The notes below the pieces were generated by a model. The model had not been told where the DNA came from. It saw only the letters and a list, made by a program, of their open reading frames with translations, and did no database searches. A stretch of DNA of 64,000 nucleotides, taken from Streptomyces paludis. GTDB taxonomy: Bacteria; Actinomycetota; Actinomycetes; Streptomycetales; Streptomycetaceae. The stretch spans positions 2,728,001 through 2,792,000 of the forward strand of contig NZ_CP031194.1 of the NCBI RefSeq assembly GCF_003344965.1, written 5' to 3'. This document shows, piece after piece, positions 37,776-46,304 of this stretch (positions are counted from its first letter, which is position 1; every line of letters starts with the position of its first letter). A program made the position numbers and the translations under genes.

Positions 37776-37822
37776 GGAGCAATCGCTCCCCTTGAAGGTA
37801 ACACAACCGGAGCAGACGCTCC
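37776..37822 (+). promoter_or_regulatory. Two matching palindromic TetR operators
   Basis: GGAGC-AATC-GCTCC (37776-37789) and GGAGC-AGAC-GCTCC (37809-37822) share flanking CGGAGC and are 33 bp apart centre to centre, three helical turns. The second overlaps the expected -35 of the TetR gene and the first faces the divergent reductase gene. Confidence 0.8.
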
Positions 37823-37854
37823 GCAATGCCGGAGTTCCCCTGTACCCTGAACGC

Positions 37855-38544
37855 GTGACCCTCGCCGACCAGCCAACCCCCGTCCCCGACGGCGCCCCCG
37901 GGCAGCCCGCCAAGCGCGGCCGCCGCGCCGACGCCGAACGCAACCGCGCCGCGATCATGGAGGCGGCCGGCGCCGTCTTCGCCGAGCACGGCGGCACCGT
38001 CGACGTCCGGGAGATCGCCCGCCGCAGCGGCGTCGGCATGGGCACGCTGTACCGCCACTTCCCGACCAAGGACGACCTGCTCCTCACCGTCCTGGAGAAA
38101 CAGTTCGGCTCCTGGCTCGCCGACGCCCACCAGCAGGCCACCGCCACCGAGGACCCCTGGCAGGCGCTGAGCGGGTTCTTCGAGCAGATGCTCACCACAC
38201 AGGCCGGCAACCGCGCCGTCGTCGAGAGCTACACCACCCGAGGCGGCCCCACCGCCTCCTGCGCCCAGCGCTGCTACGCCTTCATCGACGAACTGCGCAC
38301 CCGCTGCATGGACGCCGGCCTCCTGCGCCCCGACGTCACCACCGACGACCTGGTCCTGCTCAGCGGCTCCCTGAGCCAGGCCGTGCTGACCACCGCCGAC
38401 AGCCGGCCGGGCCAGTGGCGCCGCCTCCTGCGTATCTCCCTCGACGGCCTCAGCAGCCGCAACACCGAACCACTGCCCGAGCCCGCGCCCTCGACGGAGC
38501 CCGAGCCCGAGCCGTCAACCTCGCCGGGGCGAAGCACATCCTGA
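37855..38544 (+). CDS. TetR-family transcriptional regulator
   Basis: A 229-residue regulator. The HTH is at about residues 30-80 (IMEAAGAVFAEHGGTVDVRE, RRSGVGMGTLYRHFPTKDDL), then a ligand-binding helical domain. The GTG at 37855 follows TACCCT (37843-37848) by 6 nt, so the mRNA is probably leaderless. The C-terminal 20 residues are a Glu/Pro/Ser repeat. It likely represses itself and the divergent reductase through the paired operators. Inducer unknown. Confidence 0.9.
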   Translation: MTLADQPTPVPDGAPGQPAKRGRRADAERNRAAIMEAAGAVFAEHGGTVDVREIARRSGVGMGTLYRHFPTKDDLLLTVLEKQFGSWLADAHQQATATEDPWQALSGFFEQMLTTQAGNRAVVESYTTRGGPTASCAQRCYAFIDELRTRCMDAGLLRPDVTTDDLVLLSGSLSQAVLTTADSRPGQWRRLLRISLDGLSSRNTEPLPEPAPSTEPEPEPSTSPGRSTS

Positions 38545-38564
38545 TACCCCGGCAGGTGAGCCAC

Positions 38565-41081
38565 TCAGCGCGGCAGGCGCTCCGAAGCCGTCGCCCACGT
38601 GGTGTTCGGGTGGTCGGTCAGGCCGAAGGTGAGTGATCCGCCCTTCCGTACGAGCGAGCCGTCGACCCACGACGCGTCGTGCGTACGGCCGTTGAGCCGT
38701 ACGGAGTCGATGTAGGGGTTGGCAGTCGACGCGGCCGGCGCGCTCACCGTGATCGCGCCTCGGCGGCCCGCCGGAGCGATCACCGCGCGCGGGAAGAGCG
38801 GGCTCGTCAGGAGCAGGTCGGCGCGGCCGGGGGTCTGGGGATAGATGCCGAGCGCGGCGAAGACGTACCAGGCGGACATGGTGCCGAGGTCGTCATTGCC
38901 GGGGAGGCCGGCGGGACCTGTGCCGTACACCGTGTTGACCAGTTCGCGCACCGTCTCCTGGGTCTTCCAGGGCTGCCCGAGCGCGTTGTAGAGCCAGGGC
39001 GCGTGGATGCCCGGCTCGTTGGTGGCGTCGTAACGGAGCGGGTCGCCGCCGCGCAGCGACCAGGAGCCGTCGGGCTTGTGGAAGAAGCCGTCCAGCCGCG
39101 CCGCCGCGATCTCGCGCCCGCCCATGGCGCCGGCCAGGCCCTGGACGTCCTGCGGCACCATCCAGGTGTACGTGGCCGATGTGCCCTGGGCGAAGCCGCG
39201 TTCGGAGGCGGGGTCGAAGGGGGTGACCCAGGAGCCGTCGAGGTTCCGGGCCTGGGCGTAACCAACGCCGTTGCCGGCGGCCGGGTTGAAGACATTGCTC
39301 CAGTAACCGCCGCGCTCCGCAAGCTCCTTGGCCTCGTCCTCACGGCCGAGGAGCTTCGCCCAGTGCGCGAGCGCCGAGTCCGCCACGGCGTCCTCCAGCG
39401 TCTCGGCGGCGCCGCCCCAGCAGTGGCACACGTCGTGGGCGGCGTAGTGGGAGTCGAGGTACTGGGCGAGGTTGGGGCGCTGGCCCTCGCACTGGCCGGG
39501 GCAGCCGGCGTCGGACAGGCCGTCCGGGTGCGGGACGGTGGCCTGGCGGTAGAGCGAGGCGTAGGCGCCTTCGACGTCGAAGTTACGGACGCCCATGGCG
39601 TAGAAGGTGGCCAGGGTCGCGGCCGTGGGGTCGCCGGTCATCACATGCGTCGCGCCGCTGATGTGCACCCAGCGGTCCCAGACGCCGCCGTTCTGGCGCG
39701 CGAAGTTGAACAGCGACTGCGCGAAGTCGCCCGCCACACGCGGTTCGAGGAGGGCGAGCAGCTGCACCTGGGCGCGGTACTGGTCCCAGCCGGAGAAGTT
39801 GCTGTACTGCGCGCCCTGCCCGCGTACGACGCGCCGCGTCTCGCCCATGGCGTCGGCCTTGTCGTCGGGATCGCCGCCCATTCCCGGGTAGCGGCCGTCA
39901 CGGTCGCTGATCAGGTTGGGCTGCTGGAGCGCGTGGTAGAGCGCGGTGTAGAAGGTGGTGCGCTGCGCCTCGCTGCCGCCGCTGATCCGCACCCCGCGCA
40001 GCTTCCTGTCCCAGACGGCCCGCCCGGCCGCCGCGACATCGGCCGCGCTCGCGCGGGGGGCTATCTCGCCGCGCAGATTGGCCTCGGCACCGGCGAGGGA
40101 GACGTACGAGATGCCGAGCCGCATCCTGACATCGTTGTCGTCACGCGTGTCGAAGCTGACGTAACCACCGGAGCCGCGCCCCGCCCGGTCCGCGCCCGTG
40201 AGGTACCCCTCGCCGCCGCCGGCCGTCGTGGCGCCCGGCGAGAGCGTGCCGTCGCGCCAGGTGCCGACAGCGGAGAAGGCGCGGTCGAACGACGCGGTGA
40301 AGTGGAGGCGGTAGTAGCTCTTGCGGTTGTTCGAGCCGCCGTTGGCGCGCCTCCCGCAGAACGCGCCGGTCTCCACCCAGCCCGTCACCTTGCGGTTCTT
40401 GGCGTCGATGTCGATGTGCGCGTCCTTGCTGCCGTTGAGGGAGTTGGAGACGCGGAAGAGCAGATTGGCCGGCTGGTCGGCCGGGAAGGTGAAGTCCGCG
40501 ACACCGGCCCGCTCGCTGACGGCGAGGTCGGTGCTGGCCCCGGAGTCCAGCTTCACGCGGTAACGCCCGGGCTCCGCCTTCTCGTTGGCGTGCGAGAAGC
40601 CCGACGCGTACTTCTGGTCCTTGGTGTCGGCCGTCGGCGAGGAGTCCACCTCCCCCACGAACGGCATGATCGGTACGTCCCCCGCCGCGCCCGGATGGCA
40701 GCCGGCGCCGTTGACATGCGTGAGGCTGAAGCCCCGGACGCGGGTCGTGTTGTACGAATAGCCGTTGGCGGCGGCGGTGTTGGTCTGGTCCCCGGCGGTG
40801 CTGGTCGGGGACCAGGCGATCATCCCGAAGGGCAGATTGGCCCCGGGGTACGTATTGCCGCCGTTCGACGACCCGATCAGCGGATCGACGTACGCGGAGG
40901 GACTGCCCACCTCACCCGCGTGTACGCCCGTAGCGCCCGCGACGGGAGTGGCGACGAGGAGCGGCGCGATCAGTCCCCCGACCACAACAGCCACCACACC
41001 CGCGCCCCCGCCGCCCGCGCCCCCGCCGGACCTGCCCGGTCCACTCCCGAACACCGCACTTCCCCTGGAAAACACACTCAT
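38565..41081 (-). CDS. Secreted GH92 family alpha-1,2-mannosidase-like glycosidase
   Basis: An 838-residue exported enzyme with an N-terminal signal region (VVAVVVGGLIAPLLVATPVA). The GH92 N-terminal beta domain begins with YVDPLIGSSNGGNTYPGANL; the (alpha/alpha)6 domain includes GWDQYRAQVQLLALL, TNEPGIHAPWLYNALGQPWK and GNDDLGTMSAWYVFAALG, the conserved acidic motif region. These calcium-dependent enzymes remove mannose from N- or O-glycans and yeast mannan; linkage specificity is not readable. ATG 41081 starts it. It is convergent with the TetR gene. Confidence 0.93.
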   Translation of the reverse strand: MSVFSRGSAVFGSGPGRSGGGAGGGGAGVVAVVVGGLIAPLLVATPVAGATGVHAGEVGSPSAYVDPLIGSSNGGNTYPGANLPFGMIAWSPTSTAGDQTNTAAANGYSYNTTRVRGFSLTHVNGAGCHPGAAGDVPIMPFVGEVDSSPTADTKDQKYASGFSHANEKAEPGRYRVKLDSGASTDLAVSERAGVADFTFPADQPANLLFRVSNSLNGSKDAHIDIDAKNRKVTGWVETGAFCGRRANGGSNNRKSYYRLHFTASFDRAFSAVGTWRDGTLSPGATTAGGGEGYLTGADRAGRGSGGYVSFDTRDDNDVRMRLGISYVSLAGAEANLRGEIAPRASAADVAAAGRAVWDRKLRGVRISGGSEAQRTTFYTALYHALQQPNLISDRDGRYPGMGGDPDDKADAMGETRRVVRGQGAQYSNFSGWDQYRAQVQLLALLEPRVAGDFAQSLFNFARQNGGVWDRWVHISGATHVMTGDPTAATLATFYAMGVRNFDVEGAYASLYRQATVPHPDGLSDAGCPGQCEGQRPNLAQYLDSHYAAHDVCHCWGGAAETLEDAVADSALAHWAKLLGREDEAKELAERGGYWSNVFNPAAGNGVGYAQARNLDGSWVTPFDPASERGFAQGTSATYTWMVPQDVQGLAGAMGGREIAAARLDGFFHKPDGSWSLRGGDPLRYDATNEPGIHAPWLYNALGQPWKTQETVRELVNTVYGTGPAGLPGNDDLGTMSAWYVFAALGIYPQTPGRADLLLTSPLFPRAVIAPAGRRGAITVSAPAASTANPYIDSVRLNGRTHDASWVDGSLVRKGGSLTFGLTDHPNTTWATASERLPR

Positions 41082-41206
41082 CGTGGGCCTCAACCTCTCG
41101 TCAGCCGTGCTCAGTTGGAGATCGGCAGTGACGATAGGGGCGCCCGGCGATCCCCACCATGCCCCACGAGACACGAGTGATGAAGCTTGGATGAAGTCGC
41201 CACCGT

Positions 41207-42931
41207 CTAGTCGTCGTCGGCGGGGGCCGCGACCGTGGGAAGAGGGCACGTGAGCGGGAGGACCCGCTCGGTCAGCCGTCCCGTGAGGTGGGTCTCGGTG
41301 ACCACGGCCTCGGCCAGCCAGTCCGCCGCCGTCAACCGCTCGATGAGACACGGCAGTTCATCGCGGTCAACAGCGCACGCGGACGCGAGGAAGTCCAGCG
41401 CGACGCCCTCGCCGGAGGAGCCGAGCCGGCCATTGGCACTGATCCGGGTGGCAAGCGTCAGGGCGAGCAGCCGGACGTCCGCGGGAGCCTTGCTCTTGCG
41501 GAGCTTCTTGTCCGAGATGACCCTCTGGGCCCATCCACTGAGCTTGGGCCGCATCTTCTTGCCGAAGACGAACGGGCCGGGCGCGTCCGGCTGGGGCGTG
41601 AGGGACGGGACGGTGACGGGGGTCGGGTTCTCCGGCCGGGAGACGACAAGGTCGTCCACCGTGCCGGGGATGCTCAGCCAGCCGCAGTCGATCAGCTCCG
41701 CCATCAACTGCTCCGGATCGCTCAGGCCAAGGGAGTTGAGGTCCTGCCCGACGAGATTGCCCGTGCCGCTGTGCGCGGCCCGCAGGGTCAGCATCACCAC
41801 CAGCAGGCGTGCCTCCGGGCCGGGCAGCGGGGTGCTGTCGGTGACGTGGGCGAGGACGGACCGGGCGTGCTCCCACTGCGCGGCACCGGTCAGCAGGCGG
41901 GTCACACCCGACGGGTCCTCGCTCGACACGCCCGTACGGTGCTGATGCTGGAGGCGGGCGGCGGTGGCGGCCTGCTCGGCGCGCTGGGCGTCCAGCCGCA
42001 GGCCCGTGTCGCAGGTGGCGTCGGCCCAGGCAATGAAGGCGCGCGCCTTGCGCGCGTGGAGATCGGCGAGCAGCGCGAGGTCCGGCTCGCTGCGCCGCTG
42101 GTAGGCGCGGAAGAGATCGCCCAGCTCGATCAGCTCGTCGCGCAGGACGACGGGCCGCAGATCGTACGGAATGATCCGCTGCGCGATCTTCGGACGCCGG
42201 GGCCGACGCCGCCCGGGCCCGGGGACCGACGCGTCCCCGGACGCGGCGGGCCCAGGCGCGGGCCCAGGCGCGGGCGCAGAGCCGGACGCAGGCGCAGCCC
42301 CGGAGCCAAAGCCTGAGCCGGCAGCGGAGCCGGAAGTGGAGCCGGAAGCGGAAGCGGAAGCAGACACCGGCTGCGGAACGGGCGCCGTCGCACTGTGGGA
42401 GAACTGCGCGCTCGCGGGCAAGCCCGCCGGCCGCCCCTCAGCCGCCCGGACGCGGGCGGGAGCGGGCGCGGTACGGGAAACGGCGCCGGAAGCGGCCGAA
42501 ACCTGCGCGGCAGTGGAGACGATCTTCGTACCGGGCGTGGCCGCCGCGCAGCGCGAACAGCACTCCAGCGCCTGCCACCACCGCCCCTCCCGGTCGCCGA
42601 GCACCGCCAGAACGACCGCGCCGCCGCACCGCCAGTGTTCGGCGCGCTCACCGCGATCGGCGGGCCGGACATGGCCGCGGCACCCCTCGGCCTTGCAGGC
42701 GCAGTACGCCTCGGCCCGAGGCGCGGCAGCGGCCCGGAGATGGGCCTTGAGGTGCTCCACCGCCGCCTCGCGCCCGGCCGCCGCGGACGGCAGCAGCCGC
42801 GCGGCACAGGAAGGCCGGCTGCACGAGACCCGCACCGCCACACTCCCCCGGCCAACGCCGTCCAGCCGCACCGTCCACCTGCGTCCCAGCACCCGTTCAT
42901 CCAGCCCGCCGGCTGCCATGGCCTCCGTCAT
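41207..42931 (-). CDS. Large hypothetical protein with N-terminal Cys clusters
   Basis: About 574 residues; ATG 42931 is chosen for GGAGG eight bases upstream. Residues 30-150 hold several Cys/His pairs (VSCSRPSCAARL, YCACKAEGCRGHV, CCSRCAA), a probable zinc-binding region. Residues about 185-240 are a low-complexity Pro/Ala/Ser/Gly linker. The C-terminal half is helical and suggests two winged-helix-like units (LTLRAAHSGTGNLVGQDLNS; DELPCLIERLTAADWL). No family is recognised; a DNA-binding role is a guess. Confidence 0.75.
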   Translation of the reverse strand: MTEAMAAGGLDERVLGRRWTVRLDGVGRGSVAVRVSCSRPSCAARLLPSAAAGREAAVEHLKAHLRAAAAPRAEAYCACKAEGCRGHVRPADRGERAEHWRCGGAVVLAVLGDREGRWWQALECCSRCAAATPGTKIVSTAAQVSAASGAVSRTAPAPARVRAAEGRPAGLPASAQFSHSATAPVPQPVSASASASGSTSGSAAGSGFGSGAAPASGSAPAPGPAPGPAASGDASVPGPGRRRPRRPKIAQRIIPYDLRPVVLRDELIELGDLFRAYQRRSEPDLALLADLHARKARAFIAWADATCDTGLRLDAQRAEQAATAARLQHQHRTGVSSEDPSGVTRLLTGAAQWEHARSVLAHVTDSTPLPGPEARLLVVMLTLRAAHSGTGNLVGQDLNSLGLSDPEQLMAELIDCGWLSIPGTVDDLVVSRPENPTPVTVPSLTPQPDAPGPFVFGKKMRPKLSGWAQRVISDKKLRKSKAPADVRLLALTLATRISANGRLGSSGEGVALDFLASACAVDRDELPCLIERLTAADWLAEAVVTETHLTGRLTERVLPLTCPLPTVAAPADDD

Positions 42932-43120
42932 CCTGCCCACCTCCCCCGGTGTCCCCACCGTCCGTCACCGTCACGAACAACGGCCCCCACAGAGAGCCTC
43001 CCCCGCATCCGGTGTTCTGATCCACGGTTGTAAACGACTACCAGCCGTTCGAGTGACACCCCGGCGGAACATCTGGCTGGTTCTGAGCCAGAGGAGACCG
43101 ATCGGACACCGTACGAAAGC

Positions 43121-43153
43121 GCCCGGCGCCCCTGGGGATTCGGGGCGCCGGGC
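43121..43153 (-). terminator. Terminator after the surface-protein operon
   Basis: GCCCGGCGCCCC (43121-43132) and GGGGCGCCGGGC (43142-43153) form a perfect 12-bp stem, followed on the minus strand by GCTTTCG. It closes the 46.1-43.2 kb iron-box operon. Confidence 0.8.
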
Positions 43154-43182
43154 TGGTTGAGGTGACGTGGTCGCCGCTCGGC

Positions 43183-45552
43183 TCAGCCGGCGGTGGAGGT
43201 ACGGCGTCGCCGTACGAGGACCGCCGCCGCGCCCGCCAGGATCAGCAGGGCCGCGGTGCCGGCCAGCGGGAGTACGGAGCTGCCGGTGGAGGCGAGGCCG
43301 CCGCCGGTGCCGCCGATGGTGTCGACGCCCCCGGTGGTGTCCGAGCCGCCGACGGTTCCGCCGGAGGTGGAGGATCCGCTGGATCCGCCGGTGGCGGAGC
43401 CACCCGCAGTGGAGCCACCGGCCGTGCTGGTACCGCCGTCAGTGGTCGAACCACCGTCCGTAGAACCACCGTCGGTCCCACCATCAGTGGAGCCACCGTC
43501 GGTGGCACCCCCGTCCGTACCACCATCGGTCGACCCACCATCGGTCGAACCGCCGTCGGCACCCCCGTCAACGCCACCATCAGCGCCGCCGTCCGTGCTT
43601 CCGCCATCCGTACCGCCGTCCGTACTGCCCCCGTCCGTACTTCCCCCGTCCGTACCGCCTCCGTCCGTACTACCGCCGTCCGTACCGCCGTTGCCGCTAC
43701 CCGCCTCGACCGTCAGCCGCGCCGCCGACGTACGCACGCTGCCGACCACGTTGCTGAAGACCGCGCGGTAGCGGTAGCCGTCGTGGGCCGCGCGGGCCGT
43801 GAAGGTGAGTTCCGGGGCGGCCGAGTCGGCGATGACGTTCCACGTCTGGCCGTCGTCCGGGCTGACCTCCCAGAGCGCCACCGGCGCCGGGGTCGCGTCG
43901 GCGGCGGCCGTCAGGGCCACCTCCGTGCCGGCCTCGACCGTGGTGTCCTCGGGAGCCCGGGTCACCTTCGGGGAGACCTGCCGGGCGATCTGGTGGACCT
44001 TGCCGTCGGCCAGCGCGTACGCGGTGTGCCGAGGGCCGTCCAGGGCCAACGCCGAAGGACTGCCCGGGAGTTCGATCGGGTCAAGGATCTCCGGAGCGTC
44101 CCCGGCCATGTCGACCACGGCGACCGCCGTGCTGTTCAGCCGGCCCGCGTACAGCGTCTTCGTCTCCGCGTCGAACGCCAGGAACTTCGGCGCGCCGCCG
44201 ACCGGGATCGTACCGGTGACCTCGCCCGCGGCCAGGTCGACGACCGAGACCGTACCGGCCGCGATATTGCCCACGTACGCCGTCCGCGTCGTCGGGTCGA
44301 CGGCCACGCCCTGGCTGCCGAGGGCGGTGGTGCCGATGCTGACCGTGGAGGTCAGGGTGGCGGTCTCGCCGTCGATGGCTTCGAGGTTGTTGGCGAAGGT
44401 GTACGTGCCGTTGACGACCGCGCCGCCGACGTAGACCGCGTACCCGATGTGGTGCACGGGGTCGACCGTCAGCCCGTACGGCGCGAAGGGCAGCGCGACC
44501 GGCGCGCCGACCGCCTGCCGGGACTCCGTGTCGTACACGAGCACCGATTTGGCGTTGGAGACGGCGACGTAGAGCCGCTTGCCGGCCGGGTCGAGGGCCA
44601 TCAGCCCGACGTTGCCCGGGACGGCGATCGGCTCGCCGACCGCCTCGCCCGTACGGGAGTTGACGACGGCGACCGCGTTCGACCGGGGTACGTAGAGCAG
44701 CCCGGCGTCCGGGTCCACCGCCATGGTGGCGGCGGTGGCGGTGCCGGGGCCGGCCAGCGGGTCACCGGCCGGCTCACCGGTCTCCGGGTCGTACGTGGTG
44801 AGGCCGCGCGCCTCGCTGACGTGGACGCTCCCGGACGCCGAGTCGACGGCGAAGGCCGCGGGGCCGGTGCCGAACGAGCGGGTCAGCGCGTGCCGTACGG
44901 TCCCCTCGGGGACCTCGGGGGTGGGCTCCTCGTTGCCGTCACCGTCGCCCGTACCGAAGGTGACCGGGACGATCACGTCCTGGGCGCGCTCGGTGATGTG
45001 CGTGTGGTCGGCCTTGGTGACGACGGCGCAGCGGACCTGGGTGCAGTCGATCTCCGCGTCCTGCGCCTTGACGGTGAGCTGGAGTTCGAACCCGCCCTTG
45101 CCGTCCGCCTGTTGGGTGAAGGGCTTGACCATCTCCACCGCGTAGGGCGGCGGGTTGCTGGAGATCCAGTACGAGGATCCCGACGAGCCGGTCGTGTCGG
45201 CGCCGCCGAGGCAGGGGGTGGGCTCCTTGCCGGTCTCGGGGACGACGCAGAAGGCGAGGTAGACGCCCTTGTCGAGGGCGTAACCGGAGCCGGTGACGGT
45301 GACGGTGGCGCCCTTGGGGGCGAGGCCCTCGGTGGCGGAGACGGTCAGGGTCTGACCGGTGGGCCCCGTACCACTACCGGGAACAGCCGCAACAGCCGCT
45401 CCCGTAGAGGCCGTTACGGCCGTTCCCGCAACGGCCACCGCCGCGACGGGCGCCGCACCGGTGACTCCGGTGATCAGCAGACCCGCCGCGGCGGTGGCCG
45501 CGAGAAGACGGCCTCTTTTGGAGAGATGTCTTTTCGGGAGAAGTGAACTCAC
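43183..45552 (-). CDS. Sortase-anchored beta-propeller surface protein
   Basis: A 789-residue wall protein. A signal peptide (LLAATAAAGLLITGVTGAAP) is followed by a domain (about 65-200) homologous to the small protein encoded upstream, ending KADHTHITERAQDVIVPVTF. Residues about 215-520 are YVTN-type beta-propeller repeats (VDPDAGLLYVPRSNAVAVVN, GKRLYVAVSNAKSVLVYDT), then an Ig-like domain (VALWEVSPDDGQTWNVIA). A long Gly/Thr/Asp/Ser repeat stalk leads to LASTG at 753-757, a hydrophobic helix and RRRR, a class E sortase signal. The GTG start overlaps the upstream stop (GTGA). Confidence 0.88.
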   Translation of the reverse strand: MSSLLPKRHLSKRGRLLAATAAAGLLITGVTGAAPVAAVAVAGTAVTASTGAAVAAVPGSGTGPTGQTLTVSATEGLAPKGATVTVTGSGYALDKGVYLAFCVVPETGKEPTPCLGGADTTGSSGSSYWISSNPPPYAVEMVKPFTQQADGKGGFELQLTVKAQDAEIDCTQVRCAVVTKADHTHITERAQDVIVPVTFGTGDGDGNEEPTPEVPEGTVRHALTRSFGTGPAAFAVDSASGSVHVSEARGLTTYDPETGEPAGDPLAGPGTATAATMAVDPDAGLLYVPRSNAVAVVNSRTGEAVGEPIAVPGNVGLMALDPAGKRLYVAVSNAKSVLVYDTESRQAVGAPVALPFAPYGLTVDPVHHIGYAVYVGGAVVNGTYTFANNLEAIDGETATLTSTVSIGTTALGSQGVAVDPTTRTAYVGNIAAGTVSVVDLAAGEVTGTIPVGGAPKFLAFDAETKTLYAGRLNSTAVAVVDMAGDAPEILDPIELPGSPSALALDGPRHTAYALADGKVHQIARQVSPKVTRAPEDTTVEAGTEVALTAAADATPAPVALWEVSPDDGQTWNVIADSAAPELTFTARAAHDGYRYRAVFSNVVGSVRTSAARLTVEAGSGNGGTDGGSTDGGGTDGGSTDGGSTDGGTDGGSTDGGADGGVDGGADGGSTDGGSTDGGTDGGATDGGSTDGGTDGGSTDGGSTTDGGTSTAGGSTAGGSATGGSSGSSTSGGTVGGSDTTGGVDTIGGTGGGLASTGSSVLPLAGTAALLILAGAAAVLVRRRRTSTAG

Positions 45553-46115
45553 TGGAAGGTCACCGGCACATAGACGTCGTAGTCACGGTTGTTGGAGTCG
45601 AAGTGGTCGGCGCGCGTGACGATGGCGCACTTCACACCGTTCTGGCCACAGGTGACACCGGAGGCGATGTTCGGGTTGACGTGGATCGGCACGGAGAAGC
45701 TGCCACGTCCACTGACATTGGTGTACGGGGACGCGTTGGAGCCCGCCAGCCAGTACCAGTCGCTGTTGATCCAGTGCGAGGCGCCGGTGGTGCCGGACTC
45801 GTCCTGGCCACCGAGACACGGCGTGGGCTTGGCGGTGAAGGTGCTGGAGTCGTTGGTGTCGACGCCGTCGGGGATGACGCAGAGGCTGACGTAGATCCCC
45901 TTGGCGGTGTTGTAGCCGCTGCCCGTGACCGTGACGTTCTCGCCCGCGGCGGCCAGGGTGCTGGGCGCGGTGACCGAGAGGTTGTACGTGTTCGTACCGA
46001 CGGTGACCGTACGGCCGGCGGTCGCGGCGGACGCGGAGCCCGCGAGACCGACGGTGAGCGCGGTGGCGGCGAGGCCGGCGAGGGCGGTACGGGCGAGGAG
46101 AGCGGTTGGACGCAT
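45549..46115 (-). CDS. Small secreted protein, first gene of iron-box operon
   Basis: A 188-residue protein with a signal peptide (LLARTALAGLAATALTVGLA, cleaved near ASA-AT). The mature part resembles an immunoglobulin/neocarzinostatin-like sandwich: ENVTVTGSGYNTAKGIYVSL, a Cys-bearing KPTPCLGGQDE, VTCGQNGVKCAIVTRADHFD and YDVYVPVTFQ. The same domain is repeated in the next gene, to which it is coupled. An iron box overlaps its promoter. A role in iron or haem capture is inferred from regulation only. Confidence 0.8.
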   Translation of the reverse strand: MRPTALLARTALAGLAATALTVGLAGSASAATAGRTVTVGTNTYNLSVTAPSTLAAAGENVTVTGSGYNTAKGIYVSLCVIPDGVDTNDSSTFTAKPTPCLGGQDESGTTGASHWINSDWYWLAGSNASPYTNVSGRGSFSVPIHVNPNIASGVTCGQNGVKCAIVTRADHFDSNNRDYDVYVPVTFQ

Positions 46116-46168
46116 GAAGAAGGACACCTTTCGACACGTTGACGAGCAAGCTCGCCGCGGAGGCAAGC

Positions 46169-46187
46169 TTAGGTAAGGCATACCTAA
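46169..46187 (-). promoter_or_regulatory. DmdR1/IdeR-type iron box over the operon promoter
   Basis: TTAGGTAAGGCATACCTAA is a 19-bp near-perfect palindrome matching the DtxR/IdeR/DmdR consensus (TTAGGTTAGSCTAACCTAA). On the minus strand a TTGACG -35 (46210-46205) lies 17 nt from TTAGGT inside the box, and TATACT adjoins it, so bound repressor would block initiation when iron is plentiful. It is 54 nt from the start codon at 46115. Confidence 0.9.
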
Positions 46188-46304
46188 GTATAAGATCGGC
46201 AAAGCGTCAACACCCTTCCGCCACCGACCTCTTGAACAACCGCTCCGAACCGCCCTCCGAGCAACCCCTCCAAACAGCCCCCGCCCCTCCCCCGCCCCTC
46301 CCTC

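Noticed and set aside
43420..43700. Repetitive DNA suggesting a CRISPR or satellite
   Set aside because: The repeats are codons for the Gly/Thr/Asp/Ser stalk of the surface protein, with no constant spacer pattern.
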